Of a stretch of 64,000 nucleotides of DNA, positions 10,744 through 21,172 are shown one piece after another (position 1 is the first letter of the stretch; each line of letters starts with the position of its first letter). Made by a program: the position numbers and the translations under genes. The notes below the pieces were generated by a model. The model had not been told where the DNA came from, ran no database searches, and worked only from the letters and a program-made list of their open reading frames with translations. The DNA comes from Scleroderma bovista (lineage: Eukaryota > Basidiomycota > Agaricomycetes > Boletales > Sclerodermataceae), in the NCBI GenBank assembly GCA_037178675.1, contig JAYMGJ010000312.1, positions 1-64,000 on the forward strand, given 5' to 3'.

Positions 10744-12198
10744 TGTCAAGACCGGTTCTCCTCGACGATCTTACTAGGAGGTCCAGGGGTGCAGGGAACT
10801 AATGAGGAGGTAAGTCCTGACACTAGTATGTGCTACTTAGTGCAGAGAGTCAAGTCTGGGTCATACGGACGAAGTCCGGGCACTGGAGGAGCACTGGAAG
10901 TAAGTCCGGGTTTTGCGGAGTTAGTCTGGACCGCGGGAAAGTGGACTGGAGTAAAGCGCAGTTTGTCCGGACGAAGGACATCCCAGAGGTGGGATAAGTC
11001 CTGAGAGGTCTAGCGTTGAGTCTGGGACAGAGGTGGCTTTTGCCCTCGTGCAAGTAGGAGACTTGCTAGGATCGGACATAGGACCAAGGGGACGAGATAG
11101 GATGGAGGCCGGAGTTGGCTGGAGTTCAGGAGAACAAGATGGGATTAGGAGAGCATGGTGGGTAGTACAGAGTGGGGAGTATCTTAGTCGAGATTTGATC
11201 TAAGGACTACTAGGCCGGAGTATGGTAGTTTATATAGTAATGAAACTAAGGTGAGTATATACGGTGACAAGTAAACACCTTAATGTCGAGACAAGGGATG
11301 GAGCAGAAGCAGACAGGAAAATAAACCAGGTACAAGAAAATAAAGCAGGGACAGGAAAATAAACCGGAGCGGAAGCAGACACGGGGAACTAGAGTTACAG
11401 GGACGACAGAGGAAAAGCAGGGACAAGGGAACTAGGTCGGAAGAGGACAGGTAAGGGTCAGAGGTGGACTTAACTAATGTTAAGTCCGGAGCGATGTCCA
11501 GGACCGGAGGAAGTGGGACTGGAGGAAGTGCACGACCGGAGGAAGTGCAAGAGCGGAGGGAGTGTACGAGCAGAGGGAGTGTACGAGCAGAGGGAGTGTA
11601 CGAGCAGAGGGAGTGTATGAGCAGAGGGAGTGTACGAGCAGAGGGAGTGTACGAGCAGAGGGAGTGTACGAGCAGAGGGAGTGTACGAGCAGAGGGAGTG
11701 TACGAGCAGAGGGAGTGTACGAGCAGAGGGAGTGTACGAGCAGAGGGAGTGTACGAGCAGAGGGAGTGTGCGAGTGGAGGAAGGGCGGAGTAGCCCGAGG
11801 AAGGTCCGGAGTTGGACATGGAAATGTCCTAAGCCTTTGGTGGACCTGACAGAGGAAGCGGAGCAGGAGCAGGAGCAGAACTGAGCCGGAGTTGGATGTA
11901 CCAGCCGGAGTTGGGCTACGTCGCAGACAAGGCTAAGGGAGTGGCCAGACTGAAACCGGAGTAGCGACTAGTGGTAGGTACAGGTCCGACACGGAGGAGT
12001 TAGACCGCGGATCTGTCTGTAAGAAGACAGGGGTTAGTCCTGAGGCGGAGATGGACGTAGTGACCAGAGTTGAGCTGGAGTGCAGCTATAGGGCTGGAGA
12101 TGGCCGGACTAGATCCGGAGTTGCATCTATGCCTAAGGAGAGGTCAGGCGGGCCATGGTTAGACCGGAGTTGCGACTGGAAAAGTATGGATATGACAA
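10744..12198. mobile_element. 1455-bp TG...CA insertion in the copia (solo LTR or TRIM-like)
   Basis: The insert starts TGTCAAGACCGG, ends GGATATGACA and is flanked by ACCGT (10739-10743 and 12199-12203). Deleting it and one duplicate restores the copia frame from integrase (DNVYG) into the pre-RT linker (PVDIEREIARE). TG/CA ends and a 5-bp duplication fit an LTR. No second terminal repeat, primer site or polyprotein was seen, so a long solo LTR is likely; a non-autonomous element is possible. It contains the 17-bp minisatellite. Confidence 0.82.
11497..11785. repeat. 17-bp minisatellite
   Basis: The unit CGAGCAGAGGGAGTGTA repeats about 12 times nearly perfectly from about 11564 to 11770, with diverged units at both edges. 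Because 17 is not a multiple of three and the unit lacks stops, all three plus-strand frames stay open and give the same 17-residue repeat. These frames are artefacts, not genes. Confidence 0.92.
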
Positions 12199-13919
12199 CC
12201 GTAGACATTGTCTGGTCTCAGAGGTGGATTACGAACTTGAGGAGGATTGCGACGGATTGGATTAGGTTCATTAGGGACTATGACTTCTGGAATTGGAGTA
12301 TCTCGGGCTTCTTGATCAAAGTAGAAGAACTCTTCTTGTCTGGGACGTGGTGCCTCTTGAGGGCATTCCCATGACTGAGTTCGTCTATTGAAGATGTATC
12401 TGAGTTCTTCTTCCAGACGTCTATAATCAGAACTTGTTTGACCTCCCTGAGGAACTTGCGGGTCGTTGTCAGTGACTTCCTCTACTGTAGGTTTAGGGGG
12501 GCATTGGGTTGGACCTTGTGACGTTGTGGTGTCTCCTTTAGAATTATCACCTCTTGTATGACTCTCATTTGGTTGATATGGGTCAATGGGTGGAAATTCC
12601 AGATCGTCGGGTGGAGGTTGGTGATTGTTTTCATCGTTGTTACCTGTTGCTTCTTCTTCAGAAGGATGAATTGGTTCAGGTATATCGATTTTCTTTTTCA
12701 ACTTTTCTTCGGGACAATTTGGGAATAAGTTTTCAACGAATGTGGCTGTTGTTTCCACATATATAGATCTGTTGTTCCGCAGAAAGTGGTAACCTTTTGT
12801 TCCTGGTTCATAACCAAGGAATATCATCTCTTCGGCTTTCGGAGTAAGTTTGTCTTTTCGCTTGTCCTTTGGAATGTGGACGTAAGCAAGACATCTGAAT
12901 ACTCGAAGATAAGATATATCAGGTTTCTTGTTGAACAGAAGTTCAACAGGTGTCTTCCAGCCTATGCGTCGCATTGGTGTCCTGTTATAGACATGGACTG
13001 CAGTGTCAAGAGCAAAGTTCCATAGATTCTTTGGTAGACATGCTGCATGGCGCATGGTTTCTTCTTTCTCGAGTAAGGTCCAGTTGAACCTTTCTGCGCG
13101 ACCATTTTGTTGTGGATGATCCGAAACGGAGAGTTGTTGTTCTACCCCTTTGGAGGTGAGGAAGGTTTTAAATATGGTTGCCATAAATTCTCCTCCTCGA
13201 TCAGAACATACTCGTAGGAGTGAATGACCAGTTTGTTTCTCAGCCCAGGTTACCCAGGTAGAGAATGCGGTGGCGGTATCCGACTTTAACTGCAGAAGGC
13301 AAACTGTGCCATAACCAGAGTAATCATCAATGATCGTGAGACAGTACTTGTGTCGATTATATGACAAAACGGGGAACTCGACCAGGTCGCAGTGCACCAT
13401 TTCAAGTATCTTGTCTGCTCGTTTATCGGAAGATGGAAAAGATCTTGAAGGCATCTTGCCAATCTGACAGTCAGGACAGAGTGGTGTCGTCGTTGGTATG
13501 TCCAATTTCTCAATACCATCGGTAGCGCGAGTAGCATGCTGCATAGTTTGAGGGTTAGGATGACCTAGACGACTATGCCATAGATCATAGCTGTTGAATT
13601 TATTTGTAACGGTTGCACATTGCACCATTGAAATGGATTTTATGTCCAAATCCACGAGAAGTCCAAGAGCTCCAGTCTGATGTATCGGTTTCCCATAAAA
13701 CCAATGGAGATTGTTTCTTGGAATTAACCTAGTCCCTTCCAAGAAGACTTCATTTTGTGAATCGAAGACACGAGTTATCTTCGCATCAGCGTAGAGTTTC
13801 ATTGAGTTTCGTGGTAAGCCACTGAAGTGAACAAATACGCCTATCTCCTGATGGAGAATAGTAGACATGTCGAAGATAGATTTGTTTTTGTACATTGCCA
13901 ACTTTAGCTTTGAAGGCAA
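12199..13919 (-). pseudogene. Copia integrase
   Basis: The frame contains the GAG-pre-integrase HHCC zinc site (HSRLGHP...CPDCQIGK), the integrase core with D in HCDLVEF, D in SDRGGEF and E in GRAERFN, and the copia-type tail (LRVFRCLAYVHIP, EEMIFLGYEPGTKGY). The acidic linker leading to RT follows. The last 13 codons of the open frame lie inside the 1455-bp insertion and are not native. The upstream protease frame is offset near 13790, so at least one indel separates them. Confidence 0.92.
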
Positions 13920-15347
13920 CTGTACCTATGCCTAAAAACTGAATTATCTCAGCACCAGCAGTACCCACATTTATAGGCTTTGAAAGTTCCTTGTATGTTA
14001 GGAAATCATCCAAATATGGAGTGGAATGATCGGTTGCACCGGAATCCATCAACCATAGACCTGTTAAATGTTTATGCTTGGGGCGGTGAGATTCGGTTTT
14101 TTGTCCTGAGTGGGGAGATGTTAAGCAAAGACACCTTTCGTCACTCTCCTTAGAGGTGCACAAGGTATAACAGTCAAAGCTTTCATTGTTATATTGGTCA
14201 CAAACAAAACCGTCATCACAATACTTTATGGTCCCGTCATCGGGAGTCCGTGGTCTCATAGCTAGTCTATGCGCATATTCCTCATCATCCCTTTTCTTTC
14301 TTGCCAGGTCATTATGCACAGAACGTAATACTGACTCTGCAGCAAGTTGGGATGGAGTAAGCACGGACCAGCCTGTCTCAGGAATATTAGAGATGGACCC
14401 AGCATCAGAATCATCGTCAGAATCAAGTTCGACAATTTGTGCGGTTTGTTCTGCAGCGTTTTGACGCTGCTTGCCTTTACCCTTGTAAGGCTGTTTTCCT
14501 TTTCCCTTCTTTCCTCCTCCTTTCCCTTTTCCACCACCCTGATTCTTCGGTGGGAATGTAGAAGGTCCTGCGGCGGCATTAGGAGTGAACGTCTTTTTAT
14601 AGTCATCATGGTGATCCATGGTACTATGACGTCCAGAGCACTTCTTGCACCTTGGGCGAGAAGGCCCTGCCTGCGCATTTTGTTCCTTCTTTATAGTCGG
14701 CATTATAGATTTGCCGGACTTCCTGAACCATTCTTCCATTATCTTCGGAAGAACCACATCAAAAGTGAGGTGTTGAACGCCCGCAGCAATTTGAGCGGCA
14801 TTTGGATTGACCAATAAGGTGGCCAGGAGTGTGGAAGCGAAGCCTTGCCACTCATTCGGTAAGGCACCAAGAAGAAGCATTGCTTGAGCGGAGTCGGGGA
14901 GAGTAAGGCCGTTAGAGGCCAAGTAGCCAATCGTGGACTGCATTTGATGTACAGCCAGAGTGGGATCCTGATTCCCTGGAATTATCATCCGCGTGAGACG
15001 CTTGAACTCAACAAAGACACCGGCAGTGCCAGGAGTCCCATAAGAGGTGTTGAGCACAGCCCAAACCATGTGGGTTGGTTCTCGTTCATCAGATTCTGTC
15101 TGATGAGTGCGGATGTATAGTATGTGATCATACTGAGGGCTTTATCCCGATTGACTTCATCAGTCGCCTGTTGCTCGGCGGTTGCACCAGCCTGTCCAGC
15201 AACGACAGCGGGTACTTGATGATGCGCATAGCACCAGACTCCCATGACTTGCAAGAGCGACTTCATGGCGGACTTCCATTCCAAGTAGTTGGATGCGCCA
15301 GTGAGGATGGGTGTGGTCTTCTTCATGTCACCAGTGTTTCCGGACAT
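13786..15347 (-). pseudogene. Copia gag and aspartic protease
   Basis: Gag starts at 15347 (MSGNTGDMKKTTPILTG, the usual copia gag opening with LEWKSAMKS). A one-base frame offset near 15065 moves the continuation into a second frame (VWAVLNTSYG...). That frame carries a cysteine/histidine knuckle (RCKKCSGRHSTMDHHD), a Gly/Lys-rich basic stretch, an acidic stretch and the protease active site LMDSGATDH. The frame is lost again near 13790. Nucleocapsid and maturation functions are expected in an intact copy. Confidence 0.88.
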
Positions 15348-15363
15348 AATGATTCTAATTTAT

Positions 15364-17675
15364 TCAAAAACCAAAAAGATTCAGTAAAATCAGTTCCGGT
15401 ACAGCAGTAACAGAAGCAGGTGGAAGAAAGACAACATCTTCTTCAGAAGATGAGGAAGATTCGGATTGTGTATCCTCTTCTGTTGAAGATGAGGAATCCG
15501 AGGAGTCCGTAGGTATCGTAAATGTTGTATACGACCAATGCCTAGGTAAAATGTCAAAGAAAACATCCAAATCGTAATCAGGACAATACTGATAATTGGA
15601 GACAACCTTGTTGCCATCCAAAGACCAATATTCAAACGTAAGCATAGACCATGGAAAAATTTCGTAAGGGGTAAAAATAACAACCGGAGCCTTATTGTAC
15701 AAGATGTAAGCGGAGATGGACTTAAGAAGTCCTTTGTCAGATTTCCATAGTGGTCTTCCCTTTCCAGAATAAGGAATAGGGTGCCAATAGGGACTTGGGA
15801 AGCACCTAATCAAGGGCTCCTCCAGGAATCCTGGAATCTGATCGTTCCGCATCATCATCAAGAGCTTCATCACCTTCTCGTCCAGCCTCGTGCCTTTCGA
15901 GCAGGAGTGCGATATTGTCGCATCGATCCTGGCTAGACGGCCAGTGGGGCTGGAGTCCATGAAACGAAAACGCTCCATTTTGGTAATCCGCCATATCGAG
16001 ACGGATGAGAGTGGTGTGAGCCACCCAGAGATCCTGACTTTCCTCGAAGAGGATACCGGGTCGCTCCATGCACGTGGGTATCGAGAACTGTGCTCGCCAC
16101 GGTCTCTGCTTCCAGGTGTACCTGAAGTTGACTTCGAGCCAATCGTGCCAGTCCCGAAGAGATGGGATAGCTCCGGAAAATCGCTGCTCAGAGTAGAGAG
16201 GATGCCGCCAACGACTGGCTGGCTGGTAGATCTCTGGGCAGGGATCGATCCAGAAGGCTGGGACGGTCGCGAGAGCAGGATCTTCATAGTGGAGCAACTG
16301 ATAGTCTACTCCCATGAAGTTAGCTCGGGCGTGAGGTGTCGAATAAGCGTGAAGCTTAGCAGAGGGGAGATAATAAGATCCATTGAAGGCCCAATGGACC
16401 CGCGGATTCTCTGGGTATACGATGGCTAGCTCCTCGCCAACCATACCTCTGACTTGACCCTGTTCTGGTTCAGGGTGCGGGTTAGCGATCAGAGGAAAAG
16501 GGGTGTCGTCGATTCGTCTCCAGTAAGCTGGAACGACTCCCTGCATCACCTGACCGCCAAATTCCTCGGAAGGGTGGCTTTCAAGGTGAGTGGCACGACC
16601 TATGCCAGGCCTAAGCTCGACATAGAATTCCTCCGATACTCCCTGCACATATTGAGTCCAGATCCCTCCGGTAGAGGGTGGACCGTTATCCTCCAGATCA
16701 GGTTGAATGTCAGTGGCGACTTCTCCTTCAGCGATCACATCTGTGCGTCATTGCCATCGCTCTTGAAGAGCTCTTCGGCGATCAGCTGCATAAGAAGGGG
16801 GAGGAGTGGGGCTTCGTCGCAGTTGTACCACTCGACGATTACCAATCCTAACGATCCTTCTTCCTTGTTCCCTTCTTCCTCTTTCCTGCATCCGAAGCTC
16901 ACTTTCGCTCCTGGCCAGAGGCGCAGGAACGTAAATCAGCGAGCTGTATCGAGATGAGTTCTGCCTGGAGATCAGCCTGGGCCTGCTCCCTTGTGAATTC
17001 CTCGAGTCGGTGTCTGATGTCTGTTCGAAGGTAATTGGCATCTGAAACGTTATCAATGAATATCTCTTCATCATATGGAAGAGATTCGATGATAACAGAC
17101 TGCCAATGTCTGAACAAGACACGGAACTGGTAGGGCAATGCCCACCGAGGATCAGGAACAGTAATGTGACTATCAATGAATCCGTAAAAACGGTCATGGC
17201 TGATGAGAGAAAGCTGTTCCTCCCTACTAAGAGGCAAAGGCCTCCTAATATGTCCCATATTTCCACTAAGCGTATCACCACCGTGGTGTTCCCTTGGTTG
17301 ATACAAGCGGTAGTTCCGCATAGCTTCTCTCCAATAGAAGTCCACCGTTTGATGAACACTAGGAGGTGCTGAAGTATCAATGACAACGAGTTCATCATTG
17401 TCCTCAAAGGGGTTGTCAACAGGAGGTAATGGTAACTCCACGTTAACAATGGGAGGAGGAGCAGGGTGTGGCTGTGAGGTAACCAAGAGACGAACTGCAT
17501 AGCACATGAAGAGTGCAGCAATGTAGTTGTATCTCCAGCGTTCAAACCAAAACACAAACGAAGAATATATCATAAGAGATATCACGGCAAAAACAAATGG
17601 TAACTCGTGAAGAACTTCAGCTACGAGCTGTCTAAGGTTCATAGCAGGAGGCAGTGACGAAGACAGAACTGCCAT
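15364..17675 (-). pseudogene. Copia ORF0: extra frame between 5' LTR and gag
   Basis: About 770 codons lie upstream of gag, where fungal copia elements usually have only a short leader. The N-terminal part (from 17675) has two adjacent hydrophobic segments at about residues 20-65 (FVFAVISLMIYSSFVFW and IAALFMCYAVRLLV), then a Pro-rich and acidic region. The frame shifts near 16960, meets a TGA at 16748-16750 that is one C-to-T step from CGA, continues to about 15820, and shifts again into an end rich in Ser/Glu. The downstream part is Trp/Tyr/Pro-rich. I do not recognise any domain, and its function is unknown. Trp-rich composition and long overlap-free frames argue it was once coding. Confidence 0.65.
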
Positions 17676-17700
17676 ATGCTTCCTGGTATGGCCTTAAACA

Positions 17701-17712
17701 GGGCTCATAACC
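17701..17712 (-). other. Copia primer-binding site (initiator tRNA anticodon arm)
   Basis: The plus strand reads GGGCTCATAACC directly before the LTR at 17713. The anticodon stem-loop of fungal initiator tRNA-Met contains this same string (CAU anticodon). Copia-type elements are known to prime from a cleaved half of that tRNA. Confidence 0.85.
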
Positions 17713-18170
17713 TGTAGCAACAAAACTGGGGCAACAGCAATGGGGTAGTGCAAGCGTACCTTGATTAGCTAGTAGCTGGTTCTTGAAGTTGAGTTGTTTG
17801 TGAAGTAGCAAGTAATGAGAGAACAGTTGAACTGTATTGAACTAAAGAACTACAGGGAATCCTACAGAGTATATATATCTGTGGTACATGGTCTGTGCGT
17901 AGATAAGTATTATTCTCGCCTATTTCACCATATTCCCATATGTAGTAGGTGCAGTTTCCATAAACGTAGTTATCTGGAAACATGCCTGTAACGTGCATCA
18001 GCATGTGTTATACACGTGCCTTGCATGTGATAGTTCCGGCTATCTTGTGGAGCCGGTCATGTGATCTACCGGTAATCCGGTTGACACTACTCCGAATCAC
18101 ATGTAACTGTGATCTCTGGAATCTCCAAGATTAGATTAAGATAAGATATAATCATACTTTCTTGTCGACA
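17713..18170 (-). repeat. Copia 5' LTR (458 bp)
   Basis: Partner of 8420-8877, same length and same termini. It is followed at 18171-18175 by the target duplicate TTTGC. Confidence 0.93.
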
Positions 18171-18599
18171 TTTGCAACCTTTAAGCTTGTCAACAAGCTG
18201 AGAGATAAGCGGCAGTGGATAGTTATTCTTAATCGTCCAGTTGTTTACATATCGGTAATCCTGTACCATGTGCTTCTTGCCGTCCTTTTTCGGGATAAAG
18301 AAGACTGGTGACGTCTGCTGACTAATCGAAGGCCGAATATATCCTTTAGCAAGTTGATCATCAAGGAACGATTCAACTTCTTTTTGTTCATCAACAGAGA
18401 GTGGGATAAGTCTTCCCTTTTTGGGCGGGAAGTCTTCTTTTAGATCAATTCCATGATCCCAAGGTTTCCTTAGCGGCATGTGCTCTGACGACTTTTTACT
18501 AAATATGTCTAAGAACTCCCAGTACTCTTTAGGTACTTGCTTCTGAGCTTCTTCTAGGGTTGACTCATTGATAGTGACCTTCGATTCATGAGCTTTCAA
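18171..18599 (-). pseudogene. Gypsy-1 reverse transcriptase, N-terminal part
   Basis: The frame reads VPKEYWEFLDIFSKKSSEHMPLR, then PLSVDEQKEVESFLDD, GYIRPSISQQTSPVFFIPKKDG and YRYVNNWTIKNNYPLPLISQLVDKLKG. This is the standard gypsy RT opening. The copia inserted right after the KGCK codons. A stop at 18597-18640 separates it from protease, so the polyprotein is interrupted here too. Confidence 0.9.
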
Positions 18600-18632
18600 A
18601 GCCTGGACCCAAGTTTCCTGAGATTTGTTTTC

Positions 18633-19117
18633 TCATAATATTTTAGCAAACTGTGTTTCCAAAAGCGACTTGCACTCTGGAGGACACTGAGTTAAATTAA
18701 CTTTGCCGGTGACCCAATCTATATCAGGATTATGCTTCTGAAGCCAGGTGTGGCCAAGGATAAGCGGCACTTTTCCAAGGCATGTGACAGCACACCACAG
18801 CTTTTCAGCGTGTTTCCCAATACTGACTGTCAACAATACATAATGTGTGATATTGCCCTCCTGATTCCTAGTGCCATCTACGTTAAGCACAGGGACGGGC
18901 TTTACCAGCTTAGATAACTGAAGTCGTCGATCAAGAGCCCAGCTCTTGTCAACAAAACAACCAGTAGCACCACTGTCTAGCAGGGTGTCTACCTTAATAG
19001 TATTAAGGGGTCCATGGATGCAGACTGGTACCGTCACTTCACATTCCATTGTGAAGGACCTTCGTAAGTCCATAGAAACTTCCAAGTTGCCAGCAGGACT
19101 TTCTGGTTCCTTAGATG
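18633..19117 (-). pseudogene. Gypsy-1 retropepsin
   Basis: The protease core shows the active site TLLDSGATGCF and the C-terminal ILGHTWLQKHNPDIDW. Its N-terminal side is cut by Gypsy-2 at the AGATG target. Joined across that target it continues in frame into 26997-27351. Confidence 0.9.
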
Positions 19118-19728
19118 TGTCACGACCACGTGACGCCTTCTGACTCCGCAAGGCCCCTAGTCTGCTGCAGACTCAAGTCTGATCGTGATCGGACACCTCC
19201 GACGCTACGTACCCATCTCCGCTCCGACTTTTTGACGCTGTGTCTCCTTTTAGTATATAGTTCCACGCCTATGCCTCCGGTTATTCTGTGCTCCGTTAAC
19301 CTTTTGATCCATCACACTTATCATTGATCTCCGTTCCGTGTACCTTATTCATCCGTTTGTCATCCGCAGACTCTTAGCTATGTCTCCGCTATGTCTCTCT
19401 CCGCTTCTCGGTTACTGTACATATCCGGTGTATAGTATAAGTACTCCGCACGCTGAGGGGATTGTCCCTCAGTTTGAATATCAGCTTGAATACCTCCTGC
19501 GAACTCTCCTCTGTCCCCTCTGCCTTCTGGCAAACCCGACCTTCGTCGGACCTCCGTCTCTCCATTCCTTAGTCCTCCGAAATTCGAGGACGCAGGTATC
19601 ACAAGGGCGCAGCACATACGCTGAAGCCAAGTCCTCAAACACTTCCGCATCTCCTCCGCCTGTCGTCGACAACCCTTTGTACTTATCTCCGCTCTCGTCG
19701 GAGTTCGTTGGAGGAAACGATTCTGACA
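19118..19728 (+). repeat. Gypsy-2 5' LTR (611 bp)
   Basis: Starts TGTCACGACCACGTGACG and ends GATTCTGACA. The downstream leader (GTATATTTGAACTCAC) does not start with the common TGG primer-site motif. Confidence 0.93.
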
Positions 19729-19773
19729 GTATATTTGAACTCACTCTTGCACACCTGCTAATTACTCCCAACC

Positions 19774-21135
19774 ATGACTAGTCGATCGATAATCACTACC
19801 CGTGCTCAGTCTTGTGCGCTCGAAGAGCGCCAAGAGGCGCTCAATGTGCCCTCTACTTCCCGTAACGATTTGGTCGAAGAAGGAGAGTTCCTCTCCTTCT
19901 CCAATCGCAATACTCCGCCTGGGGGCCCCGCCCCCGACCCAACTACTCCGACCCCTGCTGCCCGCCGCCCCAACGACTCTGGAGTTTACTCCACACGTCG
20001 TTTCGACAACGTCTTGGACATCTACGGCGACGGCTACCCTGGCAACGATGGCAGTGACGGCGGAGGTAGTAACCCGCCGTCCCCCAACCCGCCAGACATC
20101 CCGCTACCAGACTCCCCTACCCCTTCCGCCTCAACTCCGACCCCGGACCCATTGCTCCTGTTTGCACAAGCAGTCCAAGCGCTGACCAAAGTCGCTATGG
20201 CATCTGCCGACCGCGACTCCTCTTCTGGTCGCACCAAAGTCCGCGAACCTGACACATTCGACAGAACCAATCCGCGCAAGCTCCGTGCATTCCTTGTTCA
20301 GTGCGAATTGAACTTTCAGGATCGCCCAAAGGCGTTCGCTTCTGACCGCGCAAGGGTCACCTTCACGCAGTCCTACCTAAAGGGCATGGCCCTCGAATGG
20401 TTCGAACTGGACCTACTCAACTCCACCAATCCCCGCGCCCGTCCGCTATGGATGGACAACTACGCCCAGTTCGTCTCCGAACTGAAGTCCAACTTCGGCC
20501 CACACGACCCCGTCGGAGACGCCGAACATCAGTTGGACAACCTGTCCATGAAAGAAGGGCAGAAAATCAACAAGTACGTGGTTGAGTTCAACCGCCTCGC
20601 TGGCCAAGTCCGCGGCTATGGCGACAGCACCCTCCGCCACATTTTCTACAGCAGTCTCCCCGACCGCATCAAGGACGAAATCTCCCGCGTTGGCAAACCC
20701 TGCACCCTTGATGGTTACCGCACTCTCGCGCAGACCATCGATGCCAGGTACTGGGAGCGCAAATCTGAAGTTGCGCGCCAAGCCAAGACCTCCACTTCCT
20801 CTTCGTCCAACTCTGCCTCCAAAGGCAACTCCTCCACCTCATCCGACTCCAAGGGTAAAACCAAGGAGAAGGACAACAAGAACAAGAGCTCCGAGAAGTC
20901 GAAGAGCTCCTCCGGCGCCAAGCCTGCCTCCTCCGAAACCCCCGCCCATCTTGGAAAGGATGGCAAGTTGACCGAGGAAGAGTGCCAGCGGCGCATCAAA
21001 GATAAGCTCTGCATGTTCTGCGGACAGCCAGGCCATATGGCCAGGGACTGTCCAAAGTCCACCTCCAAGAGCTCTAAAGCCAAGGCCTGCTCTGCCAAGG
21101 CTGTGACTCCCGCTGCTGCGGAGTCAAAAAATTAG
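19774..21135 (+). CDS. Gypsy-2 Gag (453 aa)
   Basis: The start 46 bases after the LTR is shared with Gypsy-3 (MTSRSIITTRAQS). The protein has a Pro-rich disordered N-terminus, the gypsy Gag core (about residues 165-300: KLRAFLVQCELNFQDRP, FTQSYLKGMALEWFE, YVVEFNRLAGQV, FYSSLPDRIKDEI), a Ser/Lys-rich linker and a CCHC knuckle CMFCGQPGHMARDC near residue 422. It forms the virus-like particle and packages RNA. The frame ends TCA AAA AAT TAG, where a -1 shift leads into pol. It is full length without a stop. Confidence 0.93.
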   Translation: MTSRSIITTRAQSCALEERQEALNVPSTSRNDLVEEGEFLSFSNRNTPPGGPAPDPTTPTPAARRPNDSGVYSTRRFDNVLDIYGDGYPGNDGSDGGGSNPPSPNPPDIPLPDSPTPSASTPTPDPLLLFAQAVQALTKVAMASADRDSSSGRTKVREPDTFDRTNPRKLRAFLVQCELNFQDRPKAFASDRARVTFTQSYLKGMALEWFELDLLNSTNPRARPLWMDNYAQFVSELKSNFGPHDPVGDAEHQLDNLSMKEGQKINKYVVEFNRLAGQVRGYGDSTLRHIFYSSLPDRIKDEISRVGKPCTLDGYRTLAQTIDARYWERKSEVARQAKTSTSSSSNSASKGNSSTSSDSKGKTKEKDNKNKSSEKSKSSSGAKPASSETPAHLGKDGKLTEEECQRRIKDKLCMFCGQPGHMARDCPKSTSKSSKAKACSAKAVTPAAAESKN

Positions 21136-21172
21136 ACAGCAGCCCCCAGAACTCCGCACAAGCTGGGGGTTG
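21126..21172 (+). promoter_or_regulatory. -1 ribosomal frameshift signal, gag to pol (Gypsy-2)
   Basis: The heptamer A AAA AAT (21126-21132) is phased as X XXY YYZ in the gag frame and is followed at once by the TAG stop. After a 7-nt spacer, CAGCCCCCAG (21140-21149) pairs with CTGGGGGTTG (21163-21172) around a 13-nt loop. Pol is open in the -1 frame from this point. Gypsy-3 keeps the same geometry. Confidence 0.88.

Larger units (their letters stand above)
8420..18170 (-). mobile_element. Ty1/copia element inserted in Gypsy-1 RT
   Basis: Two 458-bp LTRs (8420-8877 and 17713-18170) are flanked by TTTGC at 8415-8419 and 18171-18175. Internal order on the minus strand is 5' LTR, primer site matching initiator tRNA, an extra 5' frame (ORF0), gag with protease, integrase, RT and RNase H, purine tract, 3' LTR. 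INT before RT is the copia order. It lacks its own target repair and carries a 1455-bp insertion between INT and RT. Stops and frameshifts disable it. Confidence 0.94.

Noticed and set aside
11497..11785. CRISPR-like regular repeats
   Set aside because: Units are head-to-tail without spacers and the genome is eukaryotic.
11464..11884. Three overlapping repeat-protein frames
   Set aside because: All are readings of the same stop-free 17-bp minisatellite in different frames.
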